Source: Polytrichum commune
Taxonomy: Eukaryota > Streptophyta > Polytrichopsida > Polytrichales > Polytrichaceae
Assembly: GCA_950295325.1 (NCBI GenBank)
Contig: OX485806.1
Location: 33,604,001-33,668,000 of the forward strand
Reading direction: 5' to 3'
DNA: 64,000 nt
In this document: piece by piece, positions 55,628-64,000 of the stretch
How positions within the stretch are numbered: the stretch's first letter is position 1
Layout: every line of letters begins with the position of its first letter
Program-made: the position numbers and the translations under genes
Notes under the pieces: model-generated
What the model saw: the letters and a program-made list of their open reading frames with translations, nothing else
What the model was told of the DNA's origin: nothing
Databases searched by the model: none

Positions 55628-58600
55628 TTTTTGGTTTTGTTGCCAGGACCTGAGTTGACGACTACTTGAGAGCTATTGCTTGAAAGGGTCTTTTTAGTAG
55701 TCAGTATTGAAAGGGGCATAACTTTTAGTCAAAAAATGAGGATGAGTTGAAATTTTAGGAGGTGGTTTATAATTATTTTTTCTAATCATTCTTAAAATTT
55801 GAAGAAAATTGGAATAATTCAGAAGAAGTTATGATATTCTAAAGTTTTCTTACATTTGCACACTCAAAGGGACATAATTTTTAGACAAAAAATAAGTTTG
55901 CATTGAAATTTTGGGAGCTAGTTTGTAATTTGTTTTTCTAATCACCATCAAAATGTGATGACATATGGAGTGAATCACAGAGAATTATGCTATTCTGAAG
56001 TTCTTTTAGATTTGCACAATATTATTTTTTATGGATGTTTTTGAGGGGCCTCAAGCAAATATTCATACAACACATATTCAAGAAGGGATAATTTGAAGAA
56101 CATTAGATGTTAAGGGCTCGTGAAATGACTTACCTGATGGAGAAATTGTAATAAATACATATAGTTATCCGTCTTTTTGAGTTTTTGAGAGGTGATGAGG
56201 CGTTCGATTGAATTTTAAAATTTGTAAGAGTTTGAAGGTTGGGGTATAAAAACAGGGGTTATAATGACGATTCCAATAGTTAAAGGGGTAAAAGATGAAG
56301 ATCCAGAGTCGTTTTTAAGAAATTACAAAAGGGCATGCATAAGTACATGGAGTAGAACAACGGAACAATGAATCACATTTTTACTAGATTTTCTTGAAGG
56401 AAGAGTTTGTCAATAGTATGAGAGACAACTGGAGTCTAGCAAAGTATCTTTGGAACGTTTAAATATAGGGTTGATCACAAAGTTTGGTAAAAAAAATTTA
56501 CGAGACCCTTATTTGTGAGTTAAGTCAAGTCAAATAAAGAATATTAGAAAAGGTGAAAGATTACACTGATAAAGTATAAGAGTTATCCATTTGGATTACT
56601 TGGAGCTTACGGGCTCAAGGACAAAGTGTCAAAAATTCAATTTTCGAAGAAATTAAGGCGTTGGTAGTGAAACATTTCATGATTGGGTTGCTACCCGAGT
56701 TACTCCAATAAGTGAAGTATAAGGACGTAGATACTTTAGGAGATGTTATCTGCATTGCAGAGAAGAATGAAGCAAGTTTAGAGTAACACCCATTATATTT
56801 CCGGGAGATAGGACATAAATTAATGCTACTTCACTGGAGGCTTCATCTTCGACAAGATCGCTTAAGCCACCCAACACGCCTTCGAGAATAGAGGTGGTGA
56901 TAGAATATTTTTTGTCACAAATGACGCAACTAAGCATTCATCTTCTTCAACCGCGAACTTTCCGTAGTACGGAATGAGATTCAAACAATGTGTAATATTA
57001 TACTTGCAATGAAATGGGCCATATTTCGAGATATTGTCCAAATCGTGATGCAACGAGAGGCCCTTCATCAAGACATGTACTTTTATGGATGACATAAGTA
57101 GGGATCATGTGAATCTTTTCCAGATTCAAGATCAAACTCGGGAGAATATGATTGCAGATTTTGAACAATCTTTGCACAATGAGGTCGATGTAAAACGAAT
57201 ACAAGAAGAATTACAACCACATAGTGTGAAGTGGATGAAGGTGATGGTGATGGACAAAAGATTAGAAAAATCTCGATGGAGGCCGTTAGGTTTTCATGAT
57301 TTTTTATTTTAAAAAAATCAAGAGACGTACTTGATTCTAAAAAGATGTGGGAATTAAGAAAGTGGACATCACAATTAGACAACTCGTAGCAATGGTTCCA
57401 TTAGTTCGCAAAAAATTGAAGAAAAGTTTATCTGCACATAAGGTTTCATTCATTCTTCAATCTCTAAATATAATTGCAGTTCAACAAAATATTATCCAAT
57501 CATAGATATTGGATGTAATGACTCTAAATTGAAGGGTAATCATAGAGCGGGTGTCAACGTGATGATTATTCCAACAATAAGGTATATAGGTTTGAAATCG
57601 ATAAATTATTGTCAATTACCATGAAAATTATCAACAAAAGGATTATTAAATCTCAAGGTATGATATTCAATATGCATATCAAAGTTTTAAGAAATTTCGT
57701 GGCAGTGGATTTTTATATGATGTTAAAAGATAATGAATCGTACCCAATAATTTTAGGTCGGCCATAGCTGATAAAAGCTTACGTTCAAAATTATTAGGAC
57801 AAATGATACATGACAATCGGGAAGGTGCCACAATGACAAAAAATTCCGTTTGTCCTACTAGGAGGAACATTAGCATCAGATGAATTCGACTCCGATATAC
57901 TAGAGGTTGATAGCTCGAAATCAGAAGAAAATTATACTGATAATTTTTCGGATGATGAAGTTGGACTGTATACAATTGAAGCAGTTTCGAAGGCACAAGT
58001 TCCCCTTTATAAACAAATTTCAGCAAAACAAACAAATGAGAAGTCAGTTTTGTTAGATGAAGAGATTGCATGGAAGGTAAATCAAATGAGGTTGGGGAGA
58101 TGATTATTTCCTTAAGAACGAGAACATTTTCACAAAACGCTTGTGTAAGTTTATTCATCTTTTTGCCTTCGATTACAAATATTTGCATGAAGTTTCGTTA
58201 GAGACGCACAAGATTGAGTTTGTGCCAAATGCCAAGGCTGTAAGCCAAAAACCTTATCAAATGAATCTCAAGTACGTTGAAATAGTAAATATAGAATTGA
58301 AAAAATTGCTAAAAGTAGGATTCATCCAACCGGTAGATAATATAAAATAGGTATATCCAATTACCTTGGCTCCAAAGAAAAATGATAAATCGAGGATTTT
58401 GCATGAATTGCAAGAAACTCAATGACGTTACCAATAATTACCAATATTTTATTATATTTTACGATGAAGTTATTGAAGTGGTAAGAAGACCTTAATATGA
58501 TTTTTTACGGATGGATATAGTGAATATTATTAAATAAAGATTGTGTCTGATGATCAATTAAAAATAACATTTACTTCACTGTGGGTATATTTTGTTATGA

Positions 58601-59330
58601 GGTAATGTCATTCAGACTTTGCAATGTTCCGGCTACTTTTTAAAGGCTAATAAATAAAGTCTTGGAACCATACTTATGACACTTTGTAAAAGTTTTTATG
58701 AAAGACTTTGGAGTCTATGGGGATCAGACCTCACAATTAGAGAAGTTGAAAAGAATTTTTGAACATTTAGATGAGTCGGGAATGACACTAAGCGCAAAAA
58801 AATTTAATAATTTAATAAATATATAAAAATTATTTGAACGTTTTGTTGGTTACATCGTTTTGAAAGAAGAAATTGATAACGATTGGGAGAAGGTAGAAGC
58901 AATTGTAAGAGCCCTATTTCCTACTATCAAATATGTGGTATGAGTATTTTTGAGGTTACGAGTTATTATCGTTGATTTATTTAGAAGTATGTCATAATAG
59001 CTAAACCTTTAACTAGGTTTTTGAAGGATGGTGCCTCTCATCTGAAAACTACACCGGATGCATTAAAAACCTTCAAAAAACTAAAGGAGGCATTACAATC
59101 GGCACCAATTTTACGCATTCCAAATTGGGAAAAACCACTCTTAGTGTTTACAGATGCATCGGGGAAAAAATAGGTGCAACGTTAGCGCAATTGGATGAGG
59201 AAGAATATGACCAACCTATCTACTATGTTAATATACAACTCACGTTGGCAGAGATGAATTACACGGTTACGGAGCGAGGAGAGCTGGGAGTCATTTTTGC
59301 GTTGAAGAAATTTTGACACTACTCAAGAAC
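55628..59330 (+). pseudogene. Decayed Ty3/gypsy retrotransposon internal region (gag, protease, RT, RNase H)
   Basis: Fragments appear in the expected order: gag-like DEDPESFLRNYKRACIST and YERQLE (56290-56430), protease-like GVNVMIIPTIRYIGLKS and VDFYMMLKDNESYPIILGRP (57550-57770), RT start HKIEFVPNAKAVSQKPYQMN and YPITLAPKKNDKSRI (58210-58400), RNase H LLVFTDASGKKIGATLAQLD, with YTVTERGELGVIFALKKF (59140-59315). The many stops and loss of CG dinucleotides indicate age. The remainder of RNase H, integrase and the 3' LTR were not found; the element is truncated or interrupted after 59315. Confidence 0.68.
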
Positions 59331-62300
59331 GAAAGCAACTTAGGAGTGAGTTGCGTCAAGCTTTTAAAGTTAGTTGTCGTTCCCATATGAAACACTTTGA
59401 AAAAAATTAGTTATTATCCATCGACTAAGAACGATGAGAGTTAGATGCAATTGACTCATGGACATTAATGAGGTAAAAAAACCAATCAATTATAAAAACG
59501 AATAAATATTTAAAAGAATAACACCAATGATGTCATACCAAGGGCAAAGTAAGCTACATTGATAACATGGAAAGTGTAACAAGGACATGATAATAAGGAA
59601 AAAAATAACATTTGGCTATGAACAAGGACCGCCAGAGCGTGCACCAGGTGTCGAACGATTTAAAATGTTTGAGGGTCATGGATGTTGAATATCTTGCATA
59701 AATGAAAGAAAATATATTTTTAGGAGAAATCAATTATCAAGTTGCAAATGAGTAAAAAATAATAATTTTAAATAGTTACTTGATAATCTTGTGAAAAATT
59801 AAGGAGTTTCATATATATGAGTGATTATTTATTAGAGTTGAAAGACTTGAAGGTGAAAAAATGATCGAAATATCAAGGCAATTGTTGATTGAAGAAGTGA
59901 TAACTCAAGAATGCTAGAAAAAAATTGTGATAGGGAGAGGTAGTATTATTGGTGAAAGCTTATATGCAAGGCCAAATGATAATTGAGTGCAATTATTTCT
60001 ATATTTCTAGAGTGACTTTATTATAAATCAAATATATAATTGCTCAACAATATCAATCATAATTGACTCATTGTGTATCTAAGTTATTTTACTATCATTT
60101 GTCCTTCTGTAATGATCATTAAACCTACAAAGGCACAAAAATTAGTTGATTGCCTATGCATTGGAAAGTTGATAATAATGAGAATATAAAATAAACCATG
60201 ATGAGCCTTTTTTCAATATCAATATGATTATGTTACATGATTGTATTGCCATAAGTATTGATGATACTATATATATATGCTTAAAATAGACTATAGCTCA
60301 TATTATTGTGATTCCCAACTGATATTATATTATGTTATCATGAGAAGGAAACTACATTATAAAGAAAGGTTGAGGATTGAGAAAAAGTGATGAGAAAACA
60401 TGATGAGGGAAAAACTATTATTTAAATATTGTAGAGAATTGAAGAAATTGACAACTTGAGAACTTGGTAACTTGAGTTCTTGGTAACTTGGTAACTTGGT
60501 AACTTGAGAACTTGGATACTCAAGAATGTGAGAATATGGACACATGCAAACTCGAGAATTGGGACATTCATAAAATTGAGAACTTGAATACATAAGGGAA
60601 GTTGGAAATTGAGATACTATGAGACTCGTGAAATTTGCACATGTCTTTAGAAGTTGTGTTATACAAGAAACTTTAAAATAAATATGAGGCATTTTGAGGC
60701 ACTTAAGGACACATTAAAATCATATAGAACTTAAGATTTGAAGACCATGCAAGATCTTGGAAAGCAAAGCAAGAAAAGAATTCAAATTTGTTACCTATGT
60801 TGTACATGTGTAAGAAGAAATTGGCTGGAAAAGTACTTGACGAGTAATTGATCACCCGGATTGGTTTTAAAAAAGAGTACTTAGAAACTTCAAAAAGGAA
60901 GATTGATCACTCGGATCACTTAAAAAATATTTCATAAGAAGCTCATCAATAGGGTTAAATTATAGGGAATTTCTTGAAGAATTAATCAAGTGCATTAATT
61001 AAGATAAAGAAAAAGTTTCTTGTTCAATTAAGTAATTACAAGACATGATCCACAGAGGGTTTTGAGTTCGAGTCTTGACTATAGAATTACTTGAGGTTTG
61101 AGGTCACGAGATTCGATGTTGTAATCGATTATCGAGGTATGTGGTACCCCCACATATGGAATTGAAAAGACAAGATCAAAATAATTGCCAAAATCCTAAG
61201 ACACTCGATTTTGAATACACGTCGACAAGAAAATGACTTGAGGGGTCGAATCGGCATGGGCGGAGTTTATCATGTGAAAGGAGGTTGAAGGTCTAGTCAT
61301 GTGGGAGGCCGTCAAGTAAGCAATTTTTCGTGTCTTATCGTACTCAAGTTCTCTACCTAAGATTTCACCTCATGTATGACCACATCCTAATCAAGGGTAA
61401 TCGGGTACAAATAATTAAGAAGATATATCATCAATCATGTCAGGATCATGTTTAATTAAGAAAATCTTGAATGAATCAATTCAAGAATATTAAAATCATG
61501 GAAGTAGTCATAATGGTTAATTAAAAACCAAACGTTTGGGGACAGAAATTTTAATTTCACCAAATAAAACAAAACAAACAGAGGATTTTGATGAATACTG
61601 TAGACCTTGGATAACTAACTATGTGGGTAGCTATTTAGCTAGATAAAAGCTCTGACAAGCTAAAGTTATGCAAAAATTCGGTGCCTCAAAAGAATAGCTA
61701 GCTAAAACTAAGTGCCATAATCCGGGCGAGGAAAGGTAGCTAGCTGAAGTTAGCTAATTACTAGCTAAAATTTGAATGTGATTTTGGTGGAATGAATGAT
61801 GTCATTGGACCCAAACAATCATCTCTCAAACCCGGACTCGTTAAAGCGGCTATGTTTTTAAAACTAAACATGAGCATGATTCTTAACAATCCACCAAACC
61901 TCACATAATCTCCGATTTGGAACACCTTGATTCCATCTCAACTTGAATTGCCAGATGATATTGACGATTCTAATGATAATGAAAATGAAGAAGATGATGA
62001 TATATGGCTACAATATATATGGCTACAAACCATGAGCGTCGCCCATCCATAGCCATGTACTATGTGGGCCATAGTAGCATCAATTTATTATACAATGAAC
62101 AACGTGGTGGTGGCACTGACCATCACTTTGTAGCTCTTCACCATACTCCACCGTTCTAGAGAGGTGGGGGACCACGTTAAAGTGATGCATCATATACATG
62201 AGAGCAAAGAGCCAAGCCCGTACTAGTGACAACTATGAGCGAAGGTGGAATCAGTTAGGCTTTTGTAACATGATAACCTGTCACATGACAATGCGGATCT

Positions 62301-62350
62301 ATTACAAGTAAATTCTACCATACCTTTTATAGTATTTAGTGTCACATACT
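59331..62350. other. AT-rich sequence without recognised gene
   Basis: Contains a minisatellite at 60446-60530 and a cluster of TAGCTAGCTAAA-like words at 61620-61780. Nothing else supported. Part may be further decayed retroelement. Confidence 0.3.
60446..60530. repeat. Minisatellite of GGTAACTTGAGAACTT-type words
   Basis: Repeated AACTTGGTAACTTG and AACTTGAGAACTTG units, about 10-11 bp period, roughly eight copies. Confidence 0.75.
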
Positions 62351-62359
62351 CTATTCGCA

Positions 62360-62760
62360 AACAATTTAAACTGGATGCCTAGATGCCTAGTAGTGTCATG
62401 TTCACTAATTATCAACATGACTATTCTAGTATGCATAGGCAAACTTTTTGAAGTGTGACACATTGGAGTGCTTTAGATGATGGTTCTACGTTTAGTTGCG
62501 AGAGGAAAAAATAATTCAACATACTATTGCCAAGTGTCATGTGTTCACAATGAAGGTTAACTTGTTGACCATTTGTAACCTAAACATAAATCTTAGCTTA
62601 ATACTGAGGATATTAATGCCAAGATATCAATAAGCATATTATTGCCAAGTATCATGAGATTGTTGATAGTTAAGATGTCGGCCATGAATGTAACCTCGCA
62701 TACGTTTCATAATTGGGTATGCGACACTATCACACATGTGACACCAAATATCATAGACGG
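62360..62760. repeat. Dispersed repeat D, copy 2
   Basis: Counterpart of 46540-46990: GATGCCTAGATGCCTAG, AGTTGCGAGAGG, TTGCCAAGTGTCATG and the conserved end TATCACACATGTGACACCAA. Confidence 0.55.
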
Positions 62761-63081
62761 TTTAGACCAATTTAAGGCCTCCAAGGTCTTTTCAAAGTCA
62801 AAATACATACAAATAGAACAAATTATACTACATAATTGTTCGCATATTACACCTTCCTAATGACTGCCAACCTGCTATTATTAAGGCCCACTACTATAGC
62901 TGGCTATTCTAAAGGAAGGATACACTAAATATTGCATTTAGTGTCACTTACTATTTGGAGTTGAAAAATGTTGTATCCTTTAACTATTAATGTAAATTTT
63001 TACCAAGTAAAGATGTTAAAGTTCTACAATGTCCAAGCAACCAATTTGATCTTTATTGGTAAAAAATGAGATATACAATAG

Positions 63082-63594
63082 CTTGCAAGCACAATAAAGT
63101 GGACAACTCTTGATCCTTGCATAAGTTTAGGTGAAAATGATTCAAAACAATGTACTAACTTTGAAGTTTGTGAAACAAAAAAAACCATAAATATTTTTCA
63201 ACCATATTGATCTACGAAGCCAAGCAGATTATGTTGACAAAACAATCTCAAAAGAAGTCTACATATTTTAGAAGACAATGCAAGTGGGTGTGCAAGTAAT
63301 GAAATTGAACAAGTTAATTGACAAAAAAAAATTAAAATATGATAAATTTACATTGAATTGATGACTTCCTATACATATATCTGATGATAACCTCAAGTGT
63401 ATAATAAATTCAAGGAACATGAAAAAGAAATCAAATTCAAAATAGTTAAGGTCGTGAAACTCACATCCACAACCAAATCTAGCCATTTGCTTTTGAGCAT
63501 TACTTTAAATGAAAAGTTTTGGAGATCTCATCTTGGTATTCTACATGTGAGTACTTAACACAACAATAAAGGTCAACATGAAAAATCCTCAATT

Positions 63595-63630
<36 letters not shown>

Positions 63631-63679
63631 TAATTTTCAATTCCAAAGCACTTTTTGGTCCACTTGCCTATGCTTGCAC
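63082..63679. mobile_element. TIR-bounded non-autonomous element, copy R2
   Basis: Ends CTTGCAAGCACAATAAAGTG and, on the minus strand, GTGCAAGCATAGGCAAGTGG. Colinear with R1 (45315-45927) throughout, for example CCAAGCAGATTATG, GAAGTCTACATATTTTAGAA and TCAAGGAACATGAA. Diverged, so both copies are old. Confidence 0.62.
63597..63631. repeat. (AAC)n microsatellite
   Basis: About eleven copies of AAC within R2. Confidence 0.9.
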
Positions 63680-63731
63680 TTATAACATAGTTATAGCATT
63701 GTGTAATTCCAAATAGTAAGTGACACTAAAT

Positions 63732-64000
63732 ACAATAATTTGTGTAATATTCTCAATGGGTCGACCCATCAAGTCTATTGGATTTTTTTATTTTTATTTT
63801 ATCACCCATGTGTCGTTCAACACAACTAGCTAATTTTTTCCCGATCATCGGGAACATCCGCCATGTCCTTTACAATTGAAAGTAAAGTTGAATGTCGCGT
63901 TTATTATGACAACCCTATAATGAACAACGTGCACTCAACATGTAGGGGACTTGTTTTCACTAAAGTGCCTTCCACAATGGACGGGTTTACATCACCATCA
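63732..64000. other. Window end, nothing recognised
   Basis: AT-rich with a T-run (63783-63800). No open frame or repeat identified. Confidence 0.3.

Larger units (their letters stand above)
62936..63731. mobile_element. TIR-bounded element that hosts element R2
   Basis: Perfect 24-bp inverted repeats at 62936-62959 (ATTTAGTGTCACTTACTATT...) and 63708-63731. Without the R2 insert (63082-63679) it would be about 200 bp, the size of a typical MITE. No target duplication identified. Confidence 0.65.

Overview
The window is eukaryotic nuclear DNA, almost certainly from a land plant with a repeat-rich, large genome. Evidence: spliced genes with GT..AG introns, TATA boxes at -30, plant-type CACTA, MULE-like, Harbinger, hAT and Ty3/gypsy elements, tRNA-derived SINEs and a long satellite. 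No bacterial operon, rRNA gene or intact tRNA gene was seen. I cannot name the species.

The left 37 kb is a stack of nested insertions, each supported by target-site duplications and, for the two largest, by restoration of an open frame when the insert is removed. Layer 1 is a decayed retrotransposon gag on the minus strand (36268-37000 continuing at 155-369), cut inside its double zinc-knuckle region. Layer 2 is a CACTA (En/Spm) element, 370-36267, with CACTATAAGAAA ends and TTG duplications. It carries a tnp2-type transposase on + (30921-35175, with two in-frame stops) and a divergent accessory gene on - (30313 to 26427, finishing at 2193-1939). Layer 3 is a 24,229-bp element, 2194-26422, inserted in the last exon of that accessory gene, with 20/21-bp matching terminal inverted repeats and CAAG duplications. 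Layer 4 is a 1.35-kb mini-CACTA (18925-20278) inside a satellite carried by layer 3. Layer 5 is a tRNA-derived SINE inside the mini-CACTA.

Layer 3 is the most interesting part. It holds (a) a MULE-like DDE transposase with a SWIM zinc finger on + (21626-25293, one in-frame TGA); (b) a divergent, at least 13-exon gene on - (21329 to 2847, about 1,370 codons) coding a basic, AT-hook-like N-terminus, a domain resembling ParB/sulfiredoxin nucleases, and a C-terminal permuted (beta-class) N6-adenine/N4-cytosine DNA methyltransferase-like domain; and (c) a small charged-protein gene on - (25922-25455). Intron 2 of the methyltransferase-like gene is about 11.2 kb long and consists almost wholly of a 127-128-bp satellite with a GGATCC-centred palindrome in nearly every unit. 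I read layer 3 as a large DNA transposon that carries its own DNA-modification-like protein and about 76 copies of a palindromic site.

The right 27 kb is older and AT-rich: scattered exon-like fragments of an unidentified + strand gene (38.2-42 kb), a long foldback (42.15-42.8 kb), coding-like tandem repeats next to a possible minus-strand first exon (43.2-44.6 kb), several TIR-bounded non-autonomous elements, SINE-containing tandem repeats (50.3-51.7 kb), a broken Tc1/mariner-type transposase cut by a small hAT element (51.9-53.4 kb), and a heavily decayed Ty3/gypsy element with one recognisable LTR (54.88-59.33 kb).
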